DNA from: Xanthomonas sp. F10 | Lineage (GTDB): Bacteria; Pseudomonadota; Gammaproteobacteria; Xanthomonadales; Xanthomonadaceae | DNA length: 64,000 nt | Assembly (NCBI RefSeq): GCF_014206815.1 | Contig: NZ_JACHNP010000001.1 | Coordinates: forward strand, 186,001 to 250,000 | Direction: 5' to 3' | In this document: positions 17,729 through 26,655 of the stretch, in pieces | Layout of the letters: each line of letters starts with the position of its first letter | Position numbering within the stretch: the stretch's first letter is position 1 | The notes under the pieces: generated by a model | Databases searched by the model: none | Told to the model about the DNA's origin: nothing | What the model saw: only the letters and a program-made list of their open reading frames with translations | Made by a program: the position numbers and the translations under genes

Positions 17729-18192
17729 GGCAGCAGCTCCAGCAGGTTGACCATCTCCAGCGCACCCAGCGCCGCTTCCTCGCCCTTGTTGCCATGGCTG
17801 CCACCGGCACGCGCCTCGGCATCCTCGACCCGCTCCACCGCGAGCACGCCGTTGAGCACCGGGATGCGGAAGTCCAGCGACACCCGCAGCAGGCCCTCGG
17901 CGCAGCCGTCGGCGACGTGTTCGTAGTGGCGGGTATCGCCGCGGATCACGCAGCCCAGCGCGATGATCGCGGCATGCTTGCCGGCCGCGGCCAGGCGTGC
18001 GGCGACCAGCGGCAGCTCCCACGCGCCCGGCACCCGGATCACGTCCACCGCGTCCTCGGCGATGCCGTTGCCGGCCAGGCTCTGCCGCGCGCCGGCGACC
18101 AGCACGTCGGTGATGCGGGCGTTCCAGCGGCTGGCGATGATCGCGAAACGCGCCGACTCGGGAGTACGGAGGTCGCCTTCGTAATGGGACAT
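17725..18192 (-). CDS. ribH: RibH, lumazine synthase
   Basis: 155 residues. It has the conserved blocks [43 protein letters not shown] and [10 protein letters not shown], and ends in [13 protein letters not shown]. It condenses 5-amino-6-ribitylaminouracil with dihydroxybutanone phosphate to give lumazine, the step before riboflavin synthase. It lies between ribBA and nusB; the spacer to ribBA holds the left arm of a heptad element. Confidence 0.97.
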   Translation of the reverse strand: MSHYEGDLRTPESARFAIIASRWNARITDVLVAGARQSLAGNGIAEDAVDVIRVPGAWELPLVAARLAAAGKHAAIIALGCVIRGDTRHYEHVADGCAEGLLRVSLDFRIPVLNGVLAVERVEDAEARAGGSHGNKGEEAALGALEMVNLLELLP

Positions 18193-18230
18193 GGCGGTGG
18201 CAGCTTGAGGGGGTGGGAGAGTTTAACAGC

Positions 18231-18348
18231 CGGGACCCGGGACCCGGGGCCGGGGACCCGGGAGAAGCAAAAGCGATGGCATGCAGAGATCCGATCCGCG
18301 CCGGAATCAGGCGCTTCCGGGTCCCGGGTCCCGGGTCCCGGTCCCCGG
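18231..18348. repeat. Composite heptad element (GGGACCC type)
   Basis: The left arm (18231-18263) is built of GGGACCC units, then CAAAAGC and a core, and an inverted right arm of GGGTCCC units (18317-18348). It lies between ribBA and ribH in the operon. The right arm is inside the 3' end of ribBA and codes its C-terminal residues. Confidence 0.86.
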
Positions 18349-19458
18349 CTCCACATGCTCCACCACCTCCAGCCCGAACCCGGCCAGGCCGATCTGCCGG
18401 CGCGGGGTGCCGAGCACGCGCAGCTTGCCCAGGCCCAGGTCGGCCAGGATCTGGCTGCCGGCGCCGTTGCGCCGCCACTGGCCTACGTCCTTGCCGTGCG
18501 CCGCCTCCGGCTGCGCGCGCAGCCGCGCCAGCAGCGCCTCGCTGTCGCGCGGCGCCGACAGCACCACCATCACCCCGCGCTCGGCGGCGGCGATCGCGCG
18601 CAAGGCGTCGCTGGCGGCCACGCCGAAATCGTCGCGACGCCAGTGCAGCAGGTCGGCCAACGGGTTCTCCACCTGCACCCGCACCAGGGTCGGCGTCTCT
18701 GCGTCCGGGGTGCCGCGGACCAGGGCGAAGTGCAGGTCGTGGGCGATGCGGTCGCGGTAGGTGACCAGGGTAAAGCCGCCGAACTCGGTGTCGATCGGCC
18801 GCTCGTCGATGCGCTCGACGGTGTGCTCAGTGGCCAGGCGGTAGGCGATCAGGTCGGCGATCGAGCCCATCTTCAGCCCGTGGGTGCGGGCGAACGCCTC
18901 CAGCTGCGGACGCCGCGCCATGCTGCCGTCGGGGTTGAGCACTTCCACCAGCACGCCGGCCGGCTCCAGCCCCGCCAGCATCGGCAGGTCGCTGGCGGCC
19001 TCGGTGTGGCCGGCGCGGGTCAGCACCCCGCCCGGCTGGGCGATCAGCGGGAAGATGTGGCCGGGCTGGCTGAGGTCGTGCGGCTTGGCGTCCGGCTTGA
19101 CCGCGGTGCGCACGGTATGGGCGCGGTCGTAGGCGGAGATGCCGGTGGTCACACCCTCGGCCGCCTCGATGCTGACGGTGAAGTTGGTATGGAATTGCGC
19201 GGTGTTGCGCTGGACCATCGGCGCCAGGCCCAGCTGCGCGCAGCGCTCGCGGGTCAGCGACAGGCACACCAGGCCGCGCGCGTGGGTGACCATGAAGTTG
19301 ATGTCCGAGGGCTTGACCAGCTCGGCGGCCATGATCAGGTCGCCCTCGTTCTCGCGGTCCTCGTCGTCGACGATGACCACCATGCGGCCGGCGCGGAGTT
19401 CTTCCAGCAGCTCGGGGACGGAGGCGAAATTCAGGCTCGGGGTAACGGAAGGCGACAT
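18307..19458 (-). CDS. ribB: RibBA-like: DHBP synthase with a degenerate GTP cyclohydrolase II domain
   Basis: 383 residues. The N-terminal domain (about 1-205) is a complete 3,4-dihydroxy-2-butanone-4-phosphate synthase with VDDEDRENEGDLIMAAE and RAGHTEAASDL. The C-terminal domain has the GTP cyclohydrolase II frame (start HFALVRGTP, end SQILADLGLGKLRVLG and GLAGFGLEVVE) but lacks the zinc cysteines: where the family has a C-x-x-GD...C-x-C block this protein reads LVRVQVENPLADLLHWRRDD, and the RxEGRGIG motif is replaced by APRDSEAL. It is therefore probably DHBP synthase only, with a structural or regulatory C-domain. The last residues (EPGTGTRDPGPGSA) are coded by a heptad repeat arm. It follows ribE after 88 bases. 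Confidence 0.93.
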   Translation of the reverse strand: MSPSVTPSLNFASVPELLEELRAGRMVVIVDDEDRENEGDLIMAAELVKPSDINFMVTHARGLVCLSLTRERCAQLGLAPMVQRNTAQFHTNFTVSIEAAEGVTTGISAYDRAHTVRTAVKPDAKPHDLSQPGHIFPLIAQPGGVLTRAGHTEAASDLPMLAGLEPAGVLVEVLNPDGSMARRPQLEAFARTHGLKMGSIADLIAYRLATEHTVERIDERPIDTEFGGFTLVTYRDRIAHDLHFALVRGTPDAETPTLVRVQVENPLADLLHWRRDDFGVAASDALRAIAAAERGVMVVLSAPRDSEALLARLRAQPEAAHGKDVGQWRRNGAGSQILADLGLGKLRVLGTPRRQIGLAGFGLEVVEHVEPGTGTRDPGPGSA

Positions 19459-19546
19459 GCGGGGACTCGCGGAAAGACGGAAGGCGCCGCGCGCGCCGCA
19501 GACGGCGGCGCAGCGTGGCGGACAGGCGAAACGGACGCGGCCAGGA

Positions 19547-20146
19547 TCAGTCCTGGCGGCCCTGCAGCAGGCGTTCGACGTAGCGCGCGACCAGGTCGAT
19601 CTCCAGGTTCACCGCCGCGCCGACCGCGGTCTGCGCGAACGCGGTGTGCGCCACGGTGTGCGGGATCAGCGCGACTTCGAAGCCTTCGGCGTCGACCTCG
19701 TTGACGGTGAGGCTGACCCCGTCCACGCAGATCGAGCCCTTCTTGGCGATGTAGCGCAGCAGCGCCGCCGGCGCAGCGAAACGCCAGCGCTGCGCGCGCG
19801 CGTCGTCGTGGATCGACAGCACCTGGCCGAGCCCGTCGACGTGGCCGCTGACCAGGTGCCCGCCGAGGCGATCGCTGGGACGCATCGCCCGCTCCAGATT
19901 CAGTGCCGCGCCCTCGGCCAGGCGGCCGAGCGTGGTCAGCGCCAGGGTCTCGGTGGAGGCGTCGGCCTGGAAAGAGGCCGCGTCGAAGGCGACCACGGTC
20001 AGGCACACGCCGTTGACCGCGATGCTCTCGCCCAGGCGCACGTCGGCGAACGGCAGGCTGCCGGTGGCGAAGGTGAAGCGGATGTCGCCGCCCTGCGGCT
20101 GGCGTGCGGCGAGATGGCCGACGCCTTCGATGATTCCGGTGAACAT
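19547..20146 (-). CDS. ribE: RibE, riboflavin synthase alpha subunit
   Basis: 199 residues with the two-fold lumazine-binding repeat: MFTGIIEGVG start, GESIAVNGVCLTVV in repeat one, DRLGGHLVSGHVDG between, and KKGSICVDGVSLTVNEV in repeat two, followed by LIPHTVAHT. It catalyses dismutation of two lumazines to riboflavin. It is the first gene after the FMN riboswitch. The open frame extends into the riboswitch, but the ATG giving MFTGI is the family start. Confidence 0.97.
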   Translation of the reverse strand: MFTGIIEGVGHLAARQPQGGDIRFTFATGSLPFADVRLGESIAVNGVCLTVVAFDAASFQADASTETLALTTLGRLAEGAALNLERAMRPSDRLGGHLVSGHVDGLGQVLSIHDDARAQRWRFAAPAALLRYIAKKGSICVDGVSLTVNEVDAEGFEVALIPHTVAHTAFAQTAVGAAVNLEIDLVARYVERLLQGRQD

Positions 20147-20230
20147 AGCTACGTTTCTCGCAATGGGGTGAGCGAAAAACGCCACAAGGCAAACAGGCAC
20201 GCGCACAGCCGCGAGGCTGCGCGAAGGCCG

Positions 20231-20386
20231 TCTTCTTTCATCCGGACTATACCGTCGGCTCCGGCATCGCACCGGATCTGCTGACCTTCCCGATTCGACG
20301 CGTCGCGCCTGCGCCGGGAAGCGCTCGCGGGCTCGTGCGCGAACGCACCTACCGCCGGTGGGGAATCGCACCCCGCCCTGAAGACG
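20231..20386 (-). promoter_or_regulatory. FMN riboswitch (RFN element)
   Basis: On the minus strand the leader holds the conserved RFN blocks: AGGGCGGGGTGCGATTCCCC, then ACCGGCGGTA, and GATCCGGTGCGATGCCGGAG, closing with GACGGTATAGTCCGGATG and AAAGA. The pairing end segments CGTCTTCAGGG and its partner frame the element. It lies about 85 bases before ribE, so ribE-ribBA-ribH-nusB-thiL would be turned down when FMN is abundant. The sequence between riboswitch and ribE start holds no gene. Confidence 0.95.
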
Positions 20387-20603
20387 TTTGTGGTCGCCGG
20401 CGAACCGGCCCGCGCATTCTAGCAGGCGTGGTCACGCAGGCCTGACGCGCACTGGCGACCAGCGCAGGACACTGCATCGCGCGATGCCCCCCCAAGACAG
20501 CAATGTGAAATATTTGTTAATATGCTCGCGGCGACAGCGACGTCGCCCGTGTCCGCCCTGCAACGGGGCACTGACACTGCCATTCATTCGGAGAGCACCA
20601 CCC

Positions 20604-21227
20604 ATGCGCAACACCCTGATCCTGGCTGCCCTGTTGGCGGCCGCGCCCTTTGCCGCGTCGGCTGAAGGCTTGAGCTACAACTATGTCGAAGGCGGCTGGA
20701 ACCGCACCGAGATCAACGTCAACGCGTCCTCCGAGGACGTCAATGGCGGCTACCTGCGCGGTTCCTGGCAGATCGCCGAGCCGGCGTATGTGTTCGGCGG
20801 CTACCAGCGCGCCAGGGAGGACTTCGTCCTGTCCGAGGTGTACACCGCCAAGATGACCGTGCAGCAGGCCAGCCTGGGCATCGGCTACCGGCAGGAAATG
20901 ACCGAGCGCGTCGACTTCATCGCAGACGCCAGCGTACTGCGGGTCAAGGCCGAAGCCGACCTGCGCGAGGACGGCGTGCGTCTCGGCCGCGGATCCGATT
21001 CCAGTACTTTGGGCGCCGTCAATCTCGGCTTGCGCGGCAAGCCCTCGCCGCGGACCGAAGCCTGGATCAAGGCCGGCTACATCGACGGCAGCGATGCCGA
21101 CCAGGGCAAGTTCGTCGGCACTCTCGGTGGCCAGATCAACTTCACGCGCACCTGGGGCATGGTCGGCGAATTCGAATACATCGATGACGCCAGCCAGTAC
21201 AAGGTCGGCGTGCGCGCCAGCTTCTGA
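20604..21227 (+). CDS. Ax21-like outer membrane beta-barrel protein
   Basis: 207 residues with a signal peptide (MRNTLILAALLAAAPFAASA). The mature start GLSYNYVEGGWNRTEIN and strands such as YVFGGYQRAREDF, VQQASLGIGYRQEMTER, WIKAGYIDG and a final QYKVGVRASF (terminal Phe for barrel insertion) match the small eight-strand barrel type of the Xanthomonas Ax21 family. Function of the family is disputed and not assigned here. A GGAGAG ribosome site lies ten bases upstream. An AT-rich stretch near 20501-20525 (TGTGAAATATTTGTTAATAT) is a likely promoter. The gene stands alone on the plus strand between ribD and the riboflavin operon. Confidence 0.75.
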   Translation: MRNTLILAALLAAAPFAASAEGLSYNYVEGGWNRTEINVNASSEDVNGGYLRGSWQIAEPAYVFGGYQRAREDFVLSEVYTAKMTVQQASLGIGYRQEMTERVDFIADASVLRVKAEADLREDGVRLGRGSDSSTLGAVNLGLRGKPSPRTEAWIKAGYIDGSDADQGKFVGTLGGQINFTRTWGMVGEFEYIDDASQYKVGVRASF

Positions 21228-21253
21228 TCCAACGCGCGGCGTGTTGAGCGCAC

Positions 21254-21290
21254 AAAGGGCACGCCGGCATGCACCGCCGGCGTGCCCTTT
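21254..21290. terminator. Bidirectional rho-independent terminator
   Basis: The perfect inverted repeat AAAGGGCACGCCGG and CCGGCGTGCCCTTT around a short loop lies between the convergent ends of the Ax21-like gene and ribD. A-run and T-run on either side let it work in both directions. Confidence 0.88.
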
Positions 21291-21315
21291 GCGTTTCTGC
21301 GCCCCGTTGGTGGAC

Positions 21316-22425
21316 TCAGCCCGCCGCCGGGAGATAGCGCAAGCGCAGGTCCTGCCCCACTTGCACCACGTCGGCAAGCTGCAGCGGCAGGCGCTGCGCC
21401 ATGGTGTCGATACCCAGCCCGGCCAGCAGCGGTCGGGCGCTGTCGCCCAACAGCAGCGGCGCCATGTACACCAGCAGCTCGTCGACCAGGCCGGCACGCA
21501 GCAGTGCGCCGCTCAGCGTCGCCCCCGCTTCGACCTGGACCTCGTTGATGCCGCGCTCGCCGAGCAGGCGCAGCGCCGCGTGCAGGTCGCAGCGGCCGTC
21601 GTGCAGCGGCACCGCGGCGAACGCGGCGTGATCCGAGGCCGGCGGCGCGCGGTCCGGCGCATGCAGGTACAGGGTCGGTGCGCTGCCGTCGCGGACCTTG
21701 GGCTGGGCCAGGCTGCGCAGGTGCGCATCCAGCACCACGCGCAGCGGCGGCATCACCTCGGTCGCTGCGTCCAGGCGCACGGTCAGCGCCGGGTCGTCGG
21801 CCAGCACGGTGCCGGCACCGGTGAGAATGGCGCCGGCGCGGGCCCGCCAGTGCTGCACGTCCTGGCGCGCGGCAGGACCGGTGATCCATTTCGATTCGCC
21901 GCTGGCCAGGGCGGTGCGTCCGTCCAGGCTGGCGCCGAGCTTGATCCGCAGCCACGGGCGGCCGCGCTCCACCCGCGACAGGAAACCGCGGTTGAGCGCG
22001 CGCGCCTGCGCCTCCATCAACCCCGCCTGCACCGCGATGCCGGCCTCGCGCAGCAGCGCGAAGCCGCCGCCATTGACCTGCGGGAACGGGTCGGCCATCG
22101 CCGCTACCACCCGCGCCACGCCTGCCTCGATCAGCGCAAGCGCGCATGGCGGGGTGCGGCCGTAGTGCGCGCACGGCTCCAGGGTCACGTAGGCGGTGGC
22201 GCCGCGTGCGCGCTCGCCAGCGGCGCGCAGCGCGAACACCTCCGCGTGCGGCCCGCCGGCGCGCTGATGGAAGCCCTCGCCAACCACCGCGCCGTCGCGC
22301 ACGATCACGCAGCCGACCATCGGGTTCGGCCGCGTGGTGTAGGCGCCGCGCTCGGCCAGGCGCAGGGCCTGCGCCATCCAGCGATGGTCGTCGGCGGAAA
22401 ATCCGGGCGACTGCGGATCGCTCAT
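21316..22425 (-). CDS. ribD: RibD, bifunctional pyrimidine deaminase/reductase
   Basis: 369 residues. The N-terminal deaminase has the zinc ligands H60-A-E62 and C85/C94 in LEPCAHYGRTPPC, after NPMVGCVIVRDG. The C-terminal reductase shows LRIKLGASLDGRTAL, SKWITGP, DDPALTVR and a VQVEAGATLSGALLRAGLVDEL segment. It carries out the second and third steps from GTP to riboflavin. The start overlaps the stop of the GNAT gene (the shared ATGA), and the gene belongs to the nrdR-GNAT-ribD group, separate from the FMN-riboswitch operon. Confidence 0.96.
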   Translation of the reverse strand: MSDPQSPGFSADDHRWMAQALRLAERGAYTTRPNPMVGCVIVRDGAVVGEGFHQRAGGPHAEVFALRAAGERARGATAYVTLEPCAHYGRTPPCALALIEAGVARVVAAMADPFPQVNGGGFALLREAGIAVQAGLMEAQARALNRGFLSRVERGRPWLRIKLGASLDGRTALASGESKWITGPAARQDVQHWRARAGAILTGAGTVLADDPALTVRLDAATEVMPPLRVVLDAHLRSLAQPKVRDGSAPTLYLHAPDRAPPASDHAAFAAVPLHDGRCDLHAALRLLGERGINEVQVEAGATLSGALLRAGLVDELLVYMAPLLLGDSARPLLAGLGIDTMAQRLPLQLADVVQVGQDLRLRYLPAAG

Positions 22426-22898
22426 GCGGCACCGCCGCCGGCGTCGATGCGCATCACCACCACGTGCAGCGGCCCGAGCGGCAAGTCGGCGTGGCGCTGC
22501 CAGCCCAGGCGCTCGTAGAACGGCACCAGCACCGGCTCGCAATACAGATACAGCCACTGCACGCCGAAGCGCGCGGCGGCCTGCACGCAGTGTGCGACCA
22601 GGGCGGCGGCGACGCCGGCACCGCGCGCCTGCGGCCGCACGTACAGCGTGGCCAACCACGGCGAGAACTGGCGGATACGCGCGTCGTCGTTCTGCAGCAG
22701 GCTCACCGAACCCAGCCAATCCTCGCCGTCCAGGGCGATCCAGCTGGTGGGGATGCGGCGGTCGTCGCGGTGGCTGCGCAGGTCGGCCTCGGCCTCCACC
22801 ACGTTCCATTCCGGCAACAGCGGACCGAAGGCCTGCAGATGCTCCTGCGCCAGCGCGGGGATGTGCTGCGCCGCCTCGGCCAGACAGACGATGCGCAT
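22422..22898 (-). CDS. GNAT family N-acetyltransferase
   Basis: 158 residues. The acetyl-CoA motif of the GNAT fold is seen in LATLYVRPQARGAGVAAALV, followed by FGVQWLYLYCEPVLVPFYERLGW. It probably acetylates a small molecule or protein amine; the substrate is not known. It sits four bases after nrdR and overlaps the ribD start as ATGA, so it is translated in one operon with them. The start giving MRIVCLAEAAQH was chosen since the open frame upstream falls inside nrdR. Confidence 0.85.
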   Translation of the reverse strand: MRIVCLAEAAQHIPALAQEHLQAFGPLLPEWNVVEAEADLRSHRDDRRIPTSWIALDGEDWLGSVSLLQNDDARIRQFSPWLATLYVRPQARGAGVAAALVAHCVQAAARFGVQWLYLYCEPVLVPFYERLGWQRHADLPLGPLHVVVMRIDAGGGAA

Positions 22899-22902
22899 GC
22901 GC

Positions 22903-23433
22903 TCAGCGCTTGCCGGTCTTGTCGCCCGGCTTGGCCGCGCGCACCAGGTCCAGCAGCGGCAACTGTTCGCTGCCCACCGGCAACTCGCGCTCGAGCTTCT
23001 CGATCTCCTCGCGGAAATCGGCCACGTCCTGGAAGCTGCGGTACACCGAGGCGAACCGCACATAGCCGACGTGGTCGAGCTTGCGCAGCTCGGCCATCAC
23101 GTACTCGCCGACCCGGATCGAGGGCAGTTCGCGCTCGCCAGACATGCGCAGCTGGTGCACCACCGCACGCACCGCCGCCTCGATCTGCTCTTCGGCCACC
23201 GGCCGCTTCTGCAGCGCGCGATCGAAGCTGGTGCGCAGCTTGCGCGCATCGAACGCCTCGCGGCCGCCGTCGCTCTTGATCACCGTCGGCAGCTTGAGTT
23301 CGATGGTCTCCAGCGTACTGAAGCGCTCACCGCAGGCCTCGCACTCGCGACGACGGCGGATCGTCGCGCCGTCCTCGGACACGCGCGAATCGATCACCCG
23401 GGTATCGGTGTGCTGGCAGAAGGGGCAGTGCAT
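22903..23433 (-). CDS. nrdR: NrdR, ribonucleotide reductase repressor
   Basis: 176 residues. The N-terminal zinc ribbon has C3/C6 and C31/C34 (HCPFC and ECEACG) with DSRVSEDG between; the ATP-cone follows ([23 protein letters not shown] and [29 protein letters not shown]). NrdR binds NrdR boxes before nrd genes and senses dATP/ATP. It lies downstream of glyA with a heptad hairpin element between. The C-terminus is longer and basic, as in other Xanthomonadaceae. Confidence 0.97.
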   Translation of the reverse strand: MHCPFCQHTDTRVIDSRVSEDGATIRRRRECEACGERFSTLETIELKLPTVIKSDGGREAFDARKLRTSFDRALQKRPVAEEQIEAAVRAVVHQLRMSGERELPSIRVGEYVMAELRKLDHVGYVRFASVYRSFQDVADFREEIEKLERELPVGSEQLPLLDLVRAAKPGDKTGKR

Positions 23434-23441
23434 CAGGGGCT

Positions 23442-23533
23442 GGGATTGGGGATTGGGGATTGGGGATTGGAAAAAGCAGGAGCATCAGGAGCCGAGCTTA
23501 CGCCCAATCCCGAACCCCCAATCTCCAATCCCC
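23442..23533. repeat. Composite heptad element (GGGATTN type)
   Basis: Left arm of GGGATTG units (23442-23470), then AAAAAGC, a core, and inverted right arm CCCAATCCC to CCAATCCCC (23513-23533). It fills nearly all of the spacer between glyA and nrdR. Confidence 0.88.
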
Positions 23534-23538
23534 GCCGC

Positions 23539-24807
<1,269 letters not shown>

Positions 24808-24878
24808 CGGGTCTCCGGGGGCATGGACAGAAGGCAGACGACTAGTTTAAGCCCCGCGCGCGCCCGAGGGCGAACCAA

Positions 24879-24911
24879 AACGCGAACGGCCTCCCGAAGG
24901 AGGCCGTTCGC
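24879..24911 (-). terminator. Rho-independent terminator
   Basis: A perfect 13-base stem, GCGAACGGCCTCC and GGAGGCCGTTCGC with a CGAA loop, lies 18 bases after the stop of the RcnB-like gene. Read on the minus strand it is followed by GTTTTGG. It separates that gene from glyA. Confidence 0.85.
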
Positions 24912-24928
24912 CGGTGTTGCAACCGAGG

Positions 24929-25429
24929 TCAGCGGCCGCTGAGCACCAGGTCGGCGATGACGCCGGTGGCGATGGCGACCAGCAGCAGGTTGCCGGTGTC
25001 GTCGCGCACCCAGCGGTAGCCGTACGGCGGGCGCCGGACCTGATAGCGGTCGTAGTCGTAGACCACGTAGTTCGGGCCGTAGTAGCGCTGGCCGCGGGCC
25101 CAGCGCGGCGGACCCGGGCGGTAGTAGACGACGTCCGGGCCGTTGCGATAACCGTCGCGGTAGCCGCGGTCGTAGGCGCGACGGGCATCGCGGCGGTCGC
25201 GCTCGCGGTCGCGCCAGTAGCGCTCACGGTCGGCGTCGCGGTAGCCACGGTCGTACCAGCCGTGGTCGCGCGGACCCGGGCCCGGCGGCGGGGGCGGCGG
25301 GCCCGGAGGACCCGGCGGGCCCCAACCGGGGCCCGGGCCGCCCGGACCCCAGGCGAACGCGGGTGGCGCCATGAAACCCAGCGCCAGCGCGGACGAGAGG
25401 GCAATTGTGGCAATGCGTTTCATGTTCAT
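24929..25429 (-). CDS. RcnB-like secreted protein, Gly/Pro- and Arg/Asp/Tyr-rich
   Basis: 166 residues with a signal peptide (MNMKRIATIALSSALALGFM, cleavage near AFA-W). The mature part has a Gly/Pro tract (about 27-53), then a charged segment of repeated DRGYRD and DRERD units, and a C-terminal GYRWVRDDTGNLLLVAIATGVI, which is the hallmark of the RcnB domain. RcnB of E. coli is a periplasmic protein of nickel/cobalt homeostasis; most relatives are uncharacterised, so metal binding is inference. Start at 25429 has a GGAG site eight bases upstream; a second ATG follows six bases later. It is monocistronic with its own terminator. Confidence 0.78.
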   Translation of the reverse strand: MNMKRIATIALSSALALGFMAPPAFAWGPGGPGPGWGPPGPPGPPPPPPGPGPRDHGWYDRGYRDADRERYWRDRERDRRDARRAYDRGYRDGYRNGPDVVYYRPGPPRWARGQRYYGPNYVVYDYDRYQVRRPPYGYRWVRDDTGNLLLVAIATGVIADLVLSGR

Positions 25430-25539
25430 GGCAACTCCGTCACGTGGTGTGGCGGTTGCATTTAGGCCGTTTTCGTCTGAACCGTCTCCTGCTGGAATCG
25501 GTTACGTATTCAGCTTGCCGGATCGGGCTAGGAAAGCGT

Positions 25540-26463
25540 TCATCCAGCGGCATTTCCTGCCTGCGCATGCAGGCGCAACAGCGCAGCCTGCGCTGTGTCA
25601 TCGGCTGGCAAATAGACCACCAGGCGGTTGCCGTTGCGCGGCGCCGACCACCAGTTGACCTGATGCAGGCGCAACTCGCCTTCCGTCGGATGGCGGAAGC
25701 GCTTGAGCTGGTTCTCCACGCCCCGCACCTCGCGCCGCTGCCACCACAGCGCATCGAATTCGGACGAGGCCGCACGGTAGCGCGCCAGCAAGGCCTCCCA
25801 TTCCGGCTCGCCCAGGTGCTCGGCCATCGCCGCGCGCAACATCGCCACCATGTGCTGCAGCACGTCCTGCCGATCGAGCAACGCGTCGCGCCAGCGCGGA
25901 TTGGTGAAGGCCTGATAGACGCAGTTGCGGTCGGCGTCAGGCAAGTCGGCCAGGGTCACGCCCATCAGGCGCTGAAAGGCCGGGTTGGCGCCGAGGATGT
26001 CGAAGCGCGGGGTCTGCAGCATCGCCGGCCACGGCCCGAGCTGGTCCAGCAACATGCGCGCGGTGCCGGTCAGCCGTTCGCACGGCGGCGGCGCCAGTGC
26101 GGTGGTGCCGCCCACCCCGGCCAGCGCCAGCACGTGCGCGGTTTCCACCTCCGAGCACTGCAGGGCGTGGGCGATGGCGGTCAGCACACGCGCCGAGGCG
26201 CGCACCGGGCGCCCCTGTTCCAGCCAGGTGTACCAGGTCACGCCGACATCGGCGAGCAAGGCCACCTCCTCGCGGCGCAGGCCCGGGGTGCGCCGCCTGC
26301 CGCCGCGCGGCAGCGCCAGGCGCGCCGGATCCAGGCTCTCGCGGCGCGCGCGCAGGAAGGCGCCCAGCGCCCGGGCGCGCTCGCTGGCCAGGGCCGGGCC
26401 GGACGCGGCGGGTGCGGCCGCCCGCTGCGGCGTGGGGGTGGAATGCGCGAGGTCCAGTTGCAT
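25540..26463 (-). CDS. XRE-type transcription regulator with MmyB-like ligand domain
   Basis: 307 residues. The helix-turn-helix region (about 30-95) shows GAFLRARRESLDPARL, RRTPGLRREEVALLADVGV and WYTWLEQGRPVRASARVL, typical of the XRE group. The C-terminal two thirds is a MmyB-like ligand-binding domain (WPAMLQTPRFDILGANPAFQ, NCVYQAFTNPRWRD, FRHPTEGELRLHQVNW). Such regulators often control a neighbouring exporter or dehydrogenase and bind small hydrophobic ligands. It is divergent from the MFS gene at 26656, with 192 bases between them that hold a palindrome and a direct repeat. A role as the local repressor of the exporter is inferred. Confidence 0.87.
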   Translation of the reverse strand: MQLDLAHSTPTPQRAAAPAASGPALASERARALGAFLRARRESLDPARLALPRGGRRRTPGLRREEVALLADVGVTWYTWLEQGRPVRASARVLTAIAHALQCSEVETAHVLALAGVGGTTALAPPPCERLTGTARMLLDQLGPWPAMLQTPRFDILGANPAFQRLMGVTLADLPDADRNCVYQAFTNPRWRDALLDRQDVLQHMVAMLRAAMAEHLGEPEWEALLARYRAASSEFDALWWQRREVRGVENQLKRFRHPTEGELRLHQVNWWSAPRNGNRLVVYLPADDTAQAALLRLHAQAGNAAG

Positions 26464-26600
26464 CGTCTTCTCCGCGTTGCGGTCCGCACGTGACCAACGG
26501 TGCCGTGCCGGCGCACGGCGAAGGCTGCGCCGCCGTGTCCCGCCTGCCTGCCGGATGCGGTGCCGAGGCGACCGCCCGGGATGCCAGGGAGGCACCTTCA

Positions 26601-26637
26601 GTACCAGGATAAATGAGTCCTTGTACCAGTTTACTGG
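26601..26637. promoter_or_regulatory. Candidate operator of the MmyB-type regulator
   Basis: In the 192-base divergent spacer, GTACCAG occurs twice (26601 and 26623), 22 bases apart, and the second copy runs into the palindrome CCAGTTTACTGG (26626-26637). The site is 19 bases before the exporter start, well placed for repression. Assignment to the adjacent regulator is inference. Confidence 0.45.
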
Positions 26638-26655
26638 GCTTCCATACTGCGCGCC

